Origin: JBQLZO01 sp052168315 | Lineage (GTDB): Bacteria > Planctomycetota > Phycisphaerae > Phycisphaerales > UBA1924 | Direction: 5' to 3' | NCBI GenBank assembly: GCA_052168315.1 | Contig: JBQLZO010000056.1 | Location: forward strand, 1 to 64,000 | Length of the DNA: 64,000 nt | Shown here: one piece after another, positions 20,709-31,374 of the stretch | Layout: the number at the start of each line of letters is the position of its first letter | Position numbering within the stretch: position 1 is the first letter of the stretch | Translations under genes and position numbers: made by a program | The notes under the pieces: generated by a model | The model's input: the letters and a program-made list of their open reading frames with translations, nothing else | Told to the model about the DNA's origin: nothing | Databases searched by the model: none

Positions 20709-22670
20709 ATGGGTGAGCGAGATGCGTCGGTCGGGATGGTTCGTGGTCGTGGGCAGCGCTGGCTTGGCGCGCCGGGTGCGGCGTTGGCGCTCGGGCTGGC
20801 GCTCGGTCTGGCTGGATCGGCGCAGGGCGCGGGCGGCGAGGCGACGGAGCGGGAGCGCGCGGGCAACGCCCCGTCTGCGGACACGAGCCTGGCCGCCGGG
20901 CGGCTGGTCGAGGTGCCGGCCCAGCCGCTCAAGATGCTCAATGTCCGGATCAACCTGAGCACCGGCGAGATGACCCAGACGCTCGAGGAGGTGCCGGGGC
21001 TGGGCTTCCAGGATGGCGGGGCGCCGGGGGCGGTGCCGGAGTTCGGCCCGGGCCCGAAGCCGCGCCCGTGGACGAGCGAGCCGATGGATGTGCCGGGGAC
21101 CGACGGCGGGGTGTGCGACGAGACCGTCACGCACACGAACGCGAGCTTCGAGGGCGGGCAGTATGTCGTGCAGGCCGGTTTCGCCGAGGGCGAGGCCGCG
21201 GGCGCTTCGTACCAGCTCCAGGCCAGCGAGTTCCCGCTGATCTTCCGGCGCGCGGAGATGATCTTCGCCACCTCGCAGACCACCGTCACCACCACCACCG
21301 AGTGGACGCTGCTGATCTTCTCGGGCAACCCCAACACGGGGCAGCTGGTCGAGTCGTTCTCTTCCGACAATGTGATCCTCCCGCACCTCGTGATCCCGCC
21401 GGGGACCAACGGCGTGAACATCCTGGTCGAGGTCGACCCGACGGACCCCGAGCAGGTCGTGATCCAGAACAGCGGCAACGCGGTGTACTCCGTGGCGTTC
21501 CGGATCGACAATCACAACAACCAGACGCAGAACCCTTGCTTCATCGCGCCGCCGACGAATTCCAACGCATTCCCGACGACCGATGTGGGCGGCGTCGCGC
21601 AGCCGACGCGGAACTGGCTGTTCGCGGTGCCGTGCCCGTTCCTCCCGGGCGGGTGGTACCGGTTCTCCGATCTGGGCATCCTCCAGCCCTCCGGTGACTG
21701 GGTGCTGCGCTCGACCTATGTCCCGTTCGACTGCGACACCGCGCCCGGCGCGTGCTGCCTGTTCTCGTTCTGCGAGATCCTCACGGCCCAGGACTGCGAC
21801 GATGCCGGCGGCGTGTTCCTCGGCGCCGGCTCGCTGTGCACCCAGTGCGATTTCGGTGCCTGCTGCCTCGTGGACACCTGCGTCACCCTCGATGAGGTGA
21901 ACTGCCTGGCGCTCGACGGCGTGTTCCAGGGAGCGCTCTCGTCCTGCGATGACCTCGACGCGTGCGATCCCGGCGCGTGCTGCCTCGTCGATGGAAGCTG
22001 CGTGGAGGGCCTGCTGGACGGCGAGTGCGTCGCCGAGGGCGGCGTGTTCGCCGGGCCGAACACGACCTGCGCCACGACCGAGTGCGAGGACCCCGTCGTG
22101 CCGTGCTGCTTCGCCTCCACCGGCGGGTGCCTCGACCTCGAGTTCCAGGTGTGCCTGGGCATCGGCGGCATCCCCGGCGCTGTGGGCCAGGCCTGCGCCT
22201 CGTTCGTGTGCTTCCCGGAGGGCGCGTGCTGCCTGCCCGACGGCGCGTGCCTCGATGCGCTGTCGCCCGAAGAGTGCGCGACGGTCGGCGGCACCTTCCA
22301 GGGCGATGGCACCTCCTGCGCAACGGTGAGCTGCCCGCTCCCGACGGGCGCGTGCTGCTTCGCGAACGGATCGTGCCTCGTGTTCACGCAGCAGAACTGC
22401 ACCGTCGCCGGCGGCACCTGGCAGGGCGCTGGCACGAACTGCGCCGATGGCAACGGCAACGGATCGCCGGATGCGTGCGAAGCGCCGGCCCCGGACTGCC
22501 CCGGCGATGTCAACGGCGACCTGGTCGTAAACTCGGATGATCTGGGCCTGCTGCTCGGCGAGTTCGGGTGCCAGAGCGGGTGCGAGGCCGACCTGAACGA
22601 TGACGGCGAGGTCAACTCCGACGACCTCGGGCTGCTGCTGGGCGAGTTCGGCTCCGACTGCACGCCGTGA
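20709..22670 (+). CDS. Secreted cysteine-rich repeat protein with dockerin-like C-terminus
   Basis: A 653-residue exported protein of unknown function. A signal peptide (LGAPGAALALGLALGLAGSA) is followed by a beta-rich domain of about 270 residues. Six tandem cysteine-rich repeats then follow (nt about 21730-22480), each about 40 residues with the pattern GACCL-x-D-G-x-C ... C ... GGxFxGxGxxC ... C. Two dockerin-like repeats close the protein (DVNGDLVVNSDDLGLLLGEF and DLNDDGEVNSDDLGLLLGEF). The paired cysteines suggest disulfide-stabilised mini-domains acting outside the cytoplasm. ATG 20709 is chosen because the GAGAGG at 20693-20698 is too close to the ATG at 20700. The repeats look like a recurring planctomycete secreted module, but I cannot name a family. 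Confidence 0.85.
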   Translation: MGERDASVGMVRGRGQRWLGAPGAALALGLALGLAGSAQGAGGEATERERAGNAPSADTSLAAGRLVEVPAQPLKMLNVRINLSTGEMTQTLEEVPGLGFQDGGAPGAVPEFGPGPKPRPWTSEPMDVPGTDGGVCDETVTHTNASFEGGQYVVQAGFAEGEAAGASYQLQASEFPLIFRRAEMIFATSQTTVTTTTEWTLLIFSGNPNTGQLVESFSSDNVILPHLVIPPGTNGVNILVEVDPTDPEQVVIQNSGNAVYSVAFRIDNHNNQTQNPCFIAPPTNSNAFPTTDVGGVAQPTRNWLFAVPCPFLPGGWYRFSDLGILQPSGDWVLRSTYVPFDCDTAPGACCLFSFCEILTAQDCDDAGGVFLGAGSLCTQCDFGACCLVDTCVTLDEVNCLALDGVFQGALSSCDDLDACDPGACCLVDGSCVEGLLDGECVAEGGVFAGPNTTCATTECEDPVVPCCFASTGGCLDLEFQVCLGIGGIPGAVGQACASFVCFPEGACCLPDGACLDALSPEECATVGGTFQGDGTSCATVSCPLPTGACCFANGSCLVFTQQNCTVAGGTWQGAGTNCADGNGNGSPDACEAPAPDCPGDVNGDLVVNSDDLGLLLGEFGCQSGCEADLNDDGEVNSDDLGLLLGEFGSDCTP

Positions 22671-22720
22671 CGCCGGCATGAAGTTCCCGGCGGCGCTGCG
22701 CGCCGCCGGTCATCTGGATC

Positions 22721-22776
22721 GAGACACCCGGCCGCCGCCGTCCAGGAGAGGATGCGGGCGACCGGGTGTTTCCTTT
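22721..22776 (+). terminator. Weak terminator-like structure after the cysteine-rich gene
   Basis: ACACCCGG near 22722 can pair with CCGGGTGT near 22762 across a long loop, followed by TTCCTTTG. It lies between two convergent genes. The long loop makes function uncertain. Confidence 0.35.
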
Positions 22777-22815
22777 GTGTGTCCGTGCGTCTGGGACCGG
22801 CGCCCGGCCGCGGGC

Positions 22816-24372
<1,557 letters not shown>

Positions 24373-24707
24373 GCCGTTTGTATCGGCCCGCCGGGCGCCG
24401 GGTTCGAACAAAGCGGGCACGGCGGGCCCAGAACGCCCCACCCTGAGGTGGGTGCCCCACGCGTGCGGCGTCGGTGTCGAGCCCGGGCGACCGGCGGCGC
24501 GGGAACGAAAGAAAGCGAGCCCCGGCCCGCGAAGGGTCGGGGCTCGCCCTGGAGGAGAACATCGATGCGATCGATGCCTTGTTGTTGGCCAGGTCAAGCC
24601 AACGAGTGATGCACTTAGTGATTCGTGTGGACCGGGGCGCGGGTTGCGGGAAGATCGCGGCGATGGCGCCCGAATGGCGTGCGAGGCCCGCACAGCCGCT
24701 CTTCGGA
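24373..24707. other. Spacer between the SpoVR and DciA-like genes
   Basis: The 335-nt gap contains the minus-strand terminator at 24503-24547 and otherwise nothing I can interpret. Confidence 0.5.
24503..24547 (-). terminator. Intrinsic terminator of the DciA-like gene
   Basis: On the minus strand a perfect 10-bp stem (GCGAGCCCCG with CGGGGCTCGC, 24547-24538 and 24524-24515) and a 13-nt loop are followed by TTTCTTTCGTTC. It lies 160 nt downstream of the 24708 stop codon. Confidence 0.75.
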
Positions 24708-25154
24708 TCATCGGGACCGAGCGGGGGGTTCCGATTCCGGTGCATGCGGCACGAGCGTGATGCGCCGGATGTGGGCGCCCGCCTGGCGGATCACGCTCTC
24801 ACGCCCGCCGGTCCGCAGCCAGCGATCGAGCGCGTACCGCGCCGCCGAGTTCGCCACGCCGATGCGGAGCGTCCCGCGGGCCAGCCCGAGCACGCTCGTG
24901 TGCGCCAGCAGCCCCGGCGGACACTGCGCGGCCCACGCCTGCCCGCCCGCGCCCAGACGCTTCGCGGTCCGCTGCAGGTCCGCACCCTCCCGCCGGACCA
25001 GCGTGCCCAGGTCCACGCCCCGGTCCGGGCGGACCCGCGTGGCGCGGAGCGATTCGATCGCCCTGCGGGCCGCGTTTAGGCGGGCGGGCTCGGACGGATC
25101 GCCATCGCCGCCGGGCGGTGGGGAACGATCGGGCTCGCGGTCGGGGCGGGGCAT
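24708..25154 (-). CDS. DUF721/DciA-like protein
   Basis: A 148-residue protein whose C-terminal half (HTSVLGLARGTLRIGVANSA, then ARYALDRWLR) has the pattern of DUF721, the domain of DciA. DciA-type proteins help load the replicative helicase DnaB in bacteria lacking DnaC. The N-terminus is Pro/Arg/Asp-rich and probably disordered. The start at ATG 25154 is the first giving a sensible length. The gene stands alone, not next to dnaN, recF or gyrB. The assignment rests on the general pattern and has moderate certainty. Confidence 0.65.
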   Translation of the reverse strand: MPRPDREPDRSPPPGGDGDPSEPARLNAARRAIESLRATRVRPDRGVDLGTLVRREGADLQRTAKRLGAGGQAWAAQCPPGLLAHTSVLGLARGTLRIGVANSAARYALDRWLRTGGRESVIRQAGAHIRRITLVPHAPESEPPARSR

Positions 25155-25266
25155 CCGCGGACGATACCCGGGCCCACGCCGGATGGTCGGGCGCGACACC
25201 CGCCCGGCGCCTCCCGCCCCTCTTCGCCCGCTGCCGAACGCATCGGCGTGCCCTTCCACGGGCTTC

Positions 25267-25272
25267 TAGACT
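25267..25272 (+). promoter_or_regulatory. -10 box 7 nt before the ABC permease start
   Basis: TAGACT at 25267-25272 is followed by GGGCGGC and the ATG at 25280, with no Shine-Dalgarno. If this is the -10 element, transcription begins at or next to the A of ATG and the mRNA is leaderless. Confidence 0.45.
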
Positions 25273-25279
25273 GGGCGGC

Positions 25280-27016
25280 ATGACCAGTTCCCGCACGCGA
25301 TGGTGGCACCCGGTGTTGCTCTGGACGCTGATCGCGCTCCTGGCGATGTTCCTGGTGTACCCGATCTGGCTGACCATCCGCGGCGGGTTTTATGTCAATG
25401 TCGCGGCGACCGAGGGATTCACCGTTCGGCATGTGCTCGGGATCTTCCAGAGCCCGGTCTACCGGGAGGGGCTGGTCAACGCGTTCCTGATCGCCTGCGG
25501 CACCACCGCGTTCTCGATCGTGCTGGCGCTCCCGCTGGCGTTTCTCTCGGCCAACTACCGCTTCCCGTTCAAGGGGGCGCTGAACGCGCTGGTGCTGGTG
25601 CCGCTGATCCTCCCGCCGTTCGTCGGCGCGATCGGCATGCGGGCGATCATGGGTCGGATGGGCTCGCTGAACACGCTGCTGGGCACGGACATCGATTTCC
25701 TGGGCAACCCGGCGTGGAAGTTCTGGGGCGTGATCATCGTGCAGGCGCTGCACCTGTACCCGATCATCTATCTCAATGCGACGGCGGCGCTGGCGAACCT
25801 GGACCCGGCGCTGGACGAGGCGGCGGTGAATGTGGGCGCCGGGCCGTGGCGCCGGTTCTGGCGGATCACGCTCCCGCTGATCCGCCCGGGGCTGTTCGCC
25901 GGCGGCACGATCGTGTTCATCTGGAGCTTCACGGAGCTCGGCACGCCGCTGATGTTCGACTTCTACGCGGTCACGCCGGTGCAGATCTTCAACGAGATCA
26001 CGGAGATCGGCTCGAAGGCCGAGCCGTACGCGCTGACGGCGGTGATGCTGGGCGCCTCGATCCTGCTGTATGTGCTGGGCAAGTCGCTGTTCGGCGGGCG
26101 TGGGCACGCGATGTACTCCAAGGCGGCCCGGGCCTCGGAGGAGAAGCGGCTGAGCGGCCCGGCGCGGTGGTTCGCGCCGGCGCTGTTCGCGTTCGTGATC
26201 CTGCTGGCGGTGCTCCCGCACATCGGCGTGGTGCTCTCGGCGCTGGCGGTCGATGGGAGCTGGTACCGCAGCGTGCTCCCGGGCGCGTTCACGCTGGAGC
26301 ACTTCGAGGAGGCGCTGGGGTCGCCGATGGCCTTCGGGTCGATCGTGAACTCGCTGACCTACTCGCTGCTGGCGGTGGTGATCAATGTGTTCGTCGCGCT
26401 GCTGGCGGGGTATGTGATCGTGCGGACGAAGGTCCGCGGACGCGGGCTGCTCGATGCGCTGGCGATGCTCCCGCTGGCGGTGCCGGGGCTGGTGCTCGCC
26501 TTCGGGTTCGTGGCCATGTCGATCCAGCTCTCGGAGGTGTTCCCCTTCCGCGAGGGCGACCCGCTGAACCTCTCGATCATCGGCGCGCAGCCGAACCCGA
26601 TCATCCTGCTGGTGATCGCGTACGCGGTGCGGCGGCTGCCGTATGTGCTGCGGGCGACGGTGGCGGGGCTGGAGCAGACGTCCGGCGAGCTGGAAGAGGC
26701 CGCGGTGAACCTGGGCGCCTCGACCTTCACCGCGGTGCGCCGGGTGATCGTCCCGCTGATCATGGCGAACCTGATCGCGGGGGCGCTGCTGGCGTTCTCG
26801 TTCGCGATGCTGGAGGTCTCGGACTCGCTGATCCTGGCCCAGCGCGAGATCCACTACCCGGTGACGAAGGCGATCTATGTGTTCTACCAGCGGCTGGGCG
26901 ATGGCGAGGCGATCGCCAGCGCGATGGGCGTGTGGGGCATGGCGCTGCTCACGGTGACGCTGGTGGGCGCCTCGGTGCTGCTGGGCAAGAAGCTGGGCGC
27001 GATCTTCCGCGTCTGA
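25280..27016 (+). CDS. Iron(III)-type ABC transporter permease, two fused permease domains
   Basis: A 578-residue polytopic inner-membrane protein of the FbpB/SfuB type, about 12 transmembrane helices in two halves. Each half carries an EAA loop that contacts the ATPase: DEAAVNVGAGPWRRFWRITL around residues 186-205 and EEAAVNLGASTFTAVRRVIV around residues 472-491. The N-terminus (WWHPVLLWTLIALLAMFLVY) is a signal-anchor helix. No solute-binding protein or ATPase gene is adjacent, so partners must be encoded elsewhere. One of the three ACGT tetranucleotides found in the window lies in this gene (26678). Confidence 0.9.
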   Translation: MTSSRTRWWHPVLLWTLIALLAMFLVYPIWLTIRGGFYVNVAATEGFTVRHVLGIFQSPVYREGLVNAFLIACGTTAFSIVLALPLAFLSANYRFPFKGALNALVLVPLILPPFVGAIGMRAIMGRMGSLNTLLGTDIDFLGNPAWKFWGVIIVQALHLYPIIYLNATAALANLDPALDEAAVNVGAGPWRRFWRITLPLIRPGLFAGGTIVFIWSFTELGTPLMFDFYAVTPVQIFNEITEIGSKAEPYALTAVMLGASILLYVLGKSLFGGRGHAMYSKAARASEEKRLSGPARWFAPALFAFVILLAVLPHIGVVLSALAVDGSWYRSVLPGAFTLEHFEEALGSPMAFGSIVNSLTYSLLAVVINVFVALLAGYVIVRTKVRGRGLLDALAMLPLAVPGLVLAFGFVAMSIQLSEVFPFREGDPLNLSIIGAQPNPIILLVIAYAVRRLPYVLRATVAGLEQTSGELEEAAVNLGASTFTAVRRVIVPLIMANLIAGALLAFSFAMLEVSDSLILAQREIHYPVTKAIYVFYQRLGDGEAIASAMGVWGMALLTVTLVGASVLLGKKLGAIFRV

Positions 27017-27109
27017 CCGATCCGGGCGGGCGAAGGCATGCCGGACGCCCGGCGCCGAAGCGCCCGCGCGCCCGGCGAGAACGATCGAATCGAACGAAAG
27101 GACCGGCGC

Positions 27110-28456
27110 TTGGCAGACGGCGTGATCGATCGAGCCCACGCGATGCTCACCGGCGAGGATGATGGGCGCGTCTGCCGCGACATCCCCGCCGAGGCCTGCG
27201 ATGCGCAGCCGCGGAACTTCTTCGTGCATGTCGCCAGCCTCGCGGCGACCAAGACCGGCGATGCGATCGCGGATCCGAAGCTCACGCTGAGCTGGCTGCT
27301 CACCGCGCTCGGAGCGCCCGCCGCGCTCGTCGGGCTGCTCGTGCCCGTCCGCGAGGCGGGGTCGCTGCTCCCGCAGCTCATCACGGCCGGGGCGATCCGT
27401 TCGCTCCCGCAGCGCAAGTGGGCGTGGGCGCTCGGTTCGATCGTGCAGGGCGCGGCGGTGGTGATGATGGGCGTGGCGGCGCTGGCGATGGAGGGCGCGC
27501 CCGCGGGCTGGACCATCATCGCGCTGCTCGCCGTGTTCGCGCTGGCACGCAGCGTCTGCTCCGTGAGCTACAAGGATGTGCTCGGCAAGACGGTCTCCAA
27601 GTCCACGCGCGGCACCGCCACCGGCACGGCCGCATCCATCGCGGCCGGCGCGGGGCTGCTCTTCGGCGTGCTGCTGAGCGTGGGCGTGATCCCGCTCCAG
27701 ATCAGCGCCATCGCCGCGGCGCTGTTCGTCGCGGGAGGGCTCTGGCTCGCGGCCGCGGCGATGTTCGCCTCGCTGGCCGAGAGGCCCGGCGCCACCGACG
27801 GCGGGGGCGATGCGCTGACCGTCGCGATCCGGAACCTCAGGCTGCTCCGCACCGATCAGCAGCTCCGCCGGTTCATCCTGACCCGGGCGCTGCTCGTGTC
27901 CACGGCCCTCGCGCCGCCGTACCTGCTGAGCGTCAGCGCCCGCGCGGATGGGTCCGGTGGGCTCGGCTCGCTCGGGCCGTTCGTCATCGCCTCCGCGCTG
28001 GCGGGGATGCTCAGCACCTATGTCTGGGGGCGGCTGGCCGATCGTTCGAGCCGGAAGGTGCTGATGCTCGCCGGGCTGATCGCGGCGGGCGTGCTCGGCG
28101 CGGCCGGCGCCATCACGCTGGCGGGGATCGGATCACCGACGGGCGCGTGGCTGTACCCGGCGATGCTCTTCGTGCTGATGGTCGCCTACCAGGGCGTGCG
28201 GCTCGGGCGGAGCACGCACCTCGTGGACATGGGCGATGAGGACACGCGGCTGGCGTACACCGCGATCTCCAACACGGCCATCGGCATCGTGCTGGTGCTC
28301 GCCGGCGGGTTCGCGCTGCTCGAGCGCGCGGCGGGCGCGGGCGTCGTGCTGCTGGTGTTCGCGGGCATGTCCCTGCTGGCGACGATCGCGGGCAGCGGGC
28401 TGGCGGAAGCGCAGCGGTCGAGCGATGATGATGGTGATGACGATGCGAGCGCATGA
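27110..28456 (+). CDS. Major facilitator superfamily transporter
   Basis: A 448-residue membrane protein with about 12 hydrophobic helices. The motif RKVLMLAGLI and the preceding WGRLADRSS form a typical MFS loop (GxLaDrxgRr). The start is placed at TTG 27110, because AAAGGA at 27097-27102 is correctly spaced and upstream in-frame codons give only a low-complexity Arg-rich stretch. The substrate cannot be predicted. The stop codon is followed directly by a C tract (28457-28463). Confidence 0.8.
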   Translation: MADGVIDRAHAMLTGEDDGRVCRDIPAEACDAQPRNFFVHVASLAATKTGDAIADPKLTLSWLLTALGAPAALVGLLVPVREAGSLLPQLITAGAIRSLPQRKWAWALGSIVQGAAVVMMGVAALAMEGAPAGWTIIALLAVFALARSVCSVSYKDVLGKTVSKSTRGTATGTAASIAAGAGLLFGVLLSVGVIPLQISAIAAALFVAGGLWLAAAAMFASLAERPGATDGGGDALTVAIRNLRLLRTDQQLRRFILTRALLVSTALAPPYLLSVSARADGSGGLGSLGPFVIASALAGMLSTYVWGRLADRSSRKVLMLAGLIAAGVLGAAGAITLAGIGSPTGAWLYPAMLFVLMVAYQGVRLGRSTHLVDMGDEDTRLAYTAISNTAIGIVLVLAGGFALLERAAGAGVVLLVFAGMSLLATIAGSGLAEAQRSSDDDGDDDASA

Positions 28457-28473
28457 CCCCCCCAGTCCCACCC
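28457..28473 (+). repeat. C-rich tract after the MFS stop codon
   Basis: Seven C directly after TGA, then AGTCCCACCC. It is similar in place and composition to tracts after the HtpX and ligase/CBS genes. Confidence 0.4.
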
Positions 28474-28543
28474 TCGACGGGCGTGGAGAGCGCGGGGGGC
28501 GGGTCCAGCAGGGGGATGCGCATCAACCGAGGGAGCGCAGCCG

Positions 28544-30427
28544 ATGCTGATCGTGGTGCATGAACCGGTGGATGCGGAGGTGGTGGACGCGAAGGTGCTC
28601 CCACTGTTCGAATCGCGCGAGGCGCGGGCGATGCCGCTGGACCAACTCGGCGAGGAGGATTCAACCGGCGACGCAACGCTCGTCGTGGCGTATCTGAGCG
28701 ATGCCGCGCTCAAGCGGCTCATCGAGATCGCGGCCGATCGGCATCTGACGCTGGGTGTGCTCCCGCACCCGGACGGGCGGCACGCGCGGCTGGGGTACGG
28801 CATCGCGGCCGGGCTCGAGGACGCCGCGAAGGACATCCTCGGGTTCGAGGGCGATCCGCCGGGCGTCGATGTGCTCTCGTGCAACGGCGAGATCGTGCTG
28901 AACTCGGTCGTCATCGGCGATCCGTTCACGGCCACGCCGGGCACGGCCGCGGCCGACAACGCCTTCCGAAGAACCATCCGGTTCATCCGCCTCGCGGTCG
29001 ACCTGCTCAGCACGCATCCGGTCACGATGACGATCACCACGGCCAAGGGCCAGCAGTGCAAGGTCGCGGCCCTGGGCGTCATCGCCGTCGAGCACGCCCG
29101 CAGCGCGGTGCTCAGCCGGCGCGTGATCGATGATTCGGCGGCCAACGACGGCATGCTCCACGCGCTGATCTACGCGCCGCGGAGCGTGTCGACGATGCTC
29201 GGGTTCCTCGTCAACTCGGTGCTGATCCCGCGGAAGAGGGCCGGGGCCGCCGGGCCATCGTTCGTGGGGCACATCAAGTCCGAGTCGGTCCGGATCGCCG
29301 CGGCGACGCGGATCGGCGTGAGCATCGACGCCGGGCGCACGGAGGCCTCGGAGATCACCATGGGCGTGCGGCGGGGCGCGATCACGCTGATCCCCGGGCG
29401 GCACCTCACGGTCGAGCAGGTCGGAGCCGAGCAGAAGGAGTCGTTCCGCGTCAAGGGCATCCTCGGGGTCGACGACACCGAGCGGGCCGTGAACAGGCGG
29501 CTGCCCTGGGTCGCGCACGCGACGCCGGACGAGTTCAAGGAGCTGTTCCAGATGCTCCGCGAGGGGGCGCGCCCGTCAGAGTCGTTCGTGATGCTGATGG
29601 TGCTCTCGACGCTGCTGGCTACCTTCGGTCTGTTCGCCGACTCGGCGCCGGTGATCATCGGCGCGATGATCCTGGCGCCGCTGATGTCGCCGATCGTGGC
29701 GATGTCGATGGGCCTGCTGCGCGTGAACGAGCGGACGCTGCTGCTCGAGAGCGCGCGATCGTTCGCGATCGGCGTGGGCGTGGCGCTGGCGTGCTCGGTG
29801 CTGCTGACCTGGCTGACGCCGCTGCGGACGCAGACCGACGAGATCGTCGCCCGCCTGAACCCGACGCTGCTGGACATGGGCGTGGCGGTGCTCTCGGGCG
29901 TGGCCGGCGCGTACGCGCACGCGCGGGCGGGGGTGACCAAGAGCCTGGCGGGCGTGGCGATCGCGGTGGCGCTCGTGCCGCCGCTGGCGGTCTCGGGCGT
30001 CGGCCTGGGGTGGGGCGACCGCAGCGTGTTCTTCGGCGCGGGCCTGCTGTTCCTGACCAACTTCGCCGGCATGATCCTCGCCGGCGCCGCGACCTTCCTG
30101 TGCATGGGGTACAGCCCGTTCCGCTTCTCCGTCCGCGGCATCTCCGTCGCCGCGGCCGCGGTGATCGGCGTGAGCATCCTCCTCGTGCCCAGCTTCGGAC
30201 GCATGGTCGATGAGCACCGGATCATCGGCATGCTCGACGGCTGGTCGGCCCGGAGCGTGGTCGTCCGCGATGTCGATGTCCGCTTCGAGAAACCGGTGCG
30301 CATCGTCGCCACGCTCGTCTCCGATCAGCCGATCGAGCGGGAACAGATCGAGGAGATCAAATCGATGATCGAGGAACGCGTGGGGTGCGAGGTGACGCTC
30401 GAGGCGGCCGTGCGTGTGGTTCGGTAA
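28544..30427 (+). CDS. Diacylglycerol-kinase-like/DUF389 membrane fusion protein
   Basis: A 627-residue protein with two parts. Residues about 1-320 look like a lipid-kinase/NAD-kinase-type domain (LGVLPHPDGRHARLGYGIAA, then CNGEIVLNSVVIGDPF). Residues about 340-560 form the DUF389 membrane domain with several helices (SAPVIIGAMILAPLMSPIVA, NFAGMILAGAATF). A short cytoplasmic ACT-like tail follows. DUF389 proteins have no established function, and related fusions with a diacylglycerol-kinase-like domain are known. GAGGGA upstream of ATG 28544 supports the start. Confidence 0.8.
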   Translation: MLIVVHEPVDAEVVDAKVLPLFESREARAMPLDQLGEEDSTGDATLVVAYLSDAALKRLIEIAADRHLTLGVLPHPDGRHARLGYGIAAGLEDAAKDILGFEGDPPGVDVLSCNGEIVLNSVVIGDPFTATPGTAAADNAFRRTIRFIRLAVDLLSTHPVTMTITTAKGQQCKVAALGVIAVEHARSAVLSRRVIDDSAANDGMLHALIYAPRSVSTMLGFLVNSVLIPRKRAGAAGPSFVGHIKSESVRIAAATRIGVSIDAGRTEASEITMGVRRGAITLIPGRHLTVEQVGAEQKESFRVKGILGVDDTERAVNRRLPWVAHATPDEFKELFQMLREGARPSESFVMLMVLSTLLATFGLFADSAPVIIGAMILAPLMSPIVAMSMGLLRVNERTLLLESARSFAIGVGVALACSVLLTWLTPLRTQTDEIVARLNPTLLDMGVAVLSGVAGAYAHARAGVTKSLAGVAIAVALVPPLAVSGVGLGWGDRSVFFGAGLLFLTNFAGMILAGAATFLCMGYSPFRFSVRGISVAAAAVIGVSILLVPSFGRMVDEHRIIGMLDGWSARSVVVRDVDVRFEKPVRIVATLVSDQPIEREQIEEIKSMIEERVGCEVTLEAAVRVVR

Positions 30428-30465
30428 GCGCCCGGCGATCAGCGCGCCAGGAGAGTCTGGAGATC

Positions 30466-30486
30466 GGAGGGGGGAGTTGGGGGGGG
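30466..30486 (-). repeat. C-rich element directly after the HtpX stop codon
   Basis: On the minus strand the TGA is followed at once by CCCCCCCCAACTCCCCCC and then TCC. The same 18-mer occurs on the plus strand at 47821-47838. It lies between two convergent genes and could act as a Rho-binding site or G-quadruplex/i-motif element. Confidence 0.6.
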
Positions 30487-31374
30487 TCAGTTGATGCGGA
30501 CGCGGCGCAGGGCCTCGACGCGTGCGGGCACCGGGGGGTGGGTCGCGAAGAGGTTGGTCAGCGAGCGGGCGCCGCCGGCCAGCGGCTCGACGATGAACAG
30601 GTTGTTCTGGGCCGGGTTGGGCTGCTGCAGCGGGATGCGGCGGGAGAGCGCATCGAGCTTCTGGAGCCCGGAGATCAGCCCGTTGGGCGTGCCGGCGATC
30701 CGCGCGCCCTCGGCGTCTGCGGCGAACTCGCGGGTCCGCGAGATCATCGCCTTGATCACCGCCGCGCCCACCGCCGCGAGGATGACCAGCAGGAATCCGC
30801 CGAGCGGGTTGCCGCCGTTGCCCCGTCCCACGCCGAGCAGGAAGAACCACTGGGCGACGAACGCGAGCACGCCGGCGACGGTCGCGGCGATGGTCGAGGT
30901 CAGCGTGTCGCGGTGCTTGATGTGCGCGAGCTCGTGCGCCGCCACGCCCGCGATCTCATCGGGCGTCATGGACTTGAGCAGCCCGCGCGTGAACGCCACC
31001 GCGGCCTTCTTCGGCGAGCGCCCGGTCGCGAACGCGTTGGGCGCATCGTGCGGGCAGACATACACGCGGGGCATCGGGAGGTCCGCGCGGCGGCGCAGGT
31101 CATCGACCAGGGTGTACAGCTCGACCGAGTTCAGCGAAGCGCCGGGGACCTCGACCATGCCGCCGTCGGGCGCATCGGGCCCGATCTCGCGCCCGCGCAT
31201 CGACTTGATCGCGATGGTGTCAGAGAAGAACCACGCGCCCAGATTCATGATCAGCCCGAACACGAGCGCCACGAGCAGCCCGCCGTTCCCGAACTGAGAG
31301 CCCACGAGCAGGAACAGGCCCATGAGGGCGCCGAGCAGCAGGGCGGTCTTGAAGGTGTTGGCGAATGCGTCCAT
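30487..31374 (-). CDS. htpX: Zinc metalloprotease HtpX
   Basis: Membrane-bound M48 protease that degrades misfolded membrane proteins. The 295-residue protein has two N-terminal transmembrane helices (about 11-28 and 32-51). The zinc motif HELAH lies at residues 147-151 with HIKHRD following, and the third ligand Glu sits in RTREFAADAEG near residue 216. Two more hydrophobic helices lie between these (about 160-182 and 190-208). The start is placed at ATG 31374, with AAAGG about 12 nt upstream. Its stop codon adjoins a long C tract shared with other loci. Confidence 0.95.
   Translation of the reverse strand: MDAFANTFKTALLLGALMGLFLLVGSQFGNGGLLVALVFGLIMNLGAWFFSDTIAIKSMRGREIGPDAPDGGMVEVPGASLNSVELYTLVDDLRRRADLPMPRVYVCPHDAPNAFATGRSPKKAAVAFTRGLLKSMTPDEIAGVAAHELAHIKHRDTLTSTIAATVAGVLAFVAQWFFLLGVGRGNGGNPLGGFLLVILAAVGAAVIKAMISRTREFAADAEGARIAGTPNGLISGLQKLDALSRRIPLQQPNPAQNNLFIVEPLAGGARSLTNLFATHPPVPARVEALRRVRIN

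Noticed and set aside
18114..22679. 1500-codon minus-strand frame across the subtilase and cysteine-rich genes
   Set aside because: Both plus-strand genes have clear domains and signal peptides; the antisense frame is a by-product of high GC.
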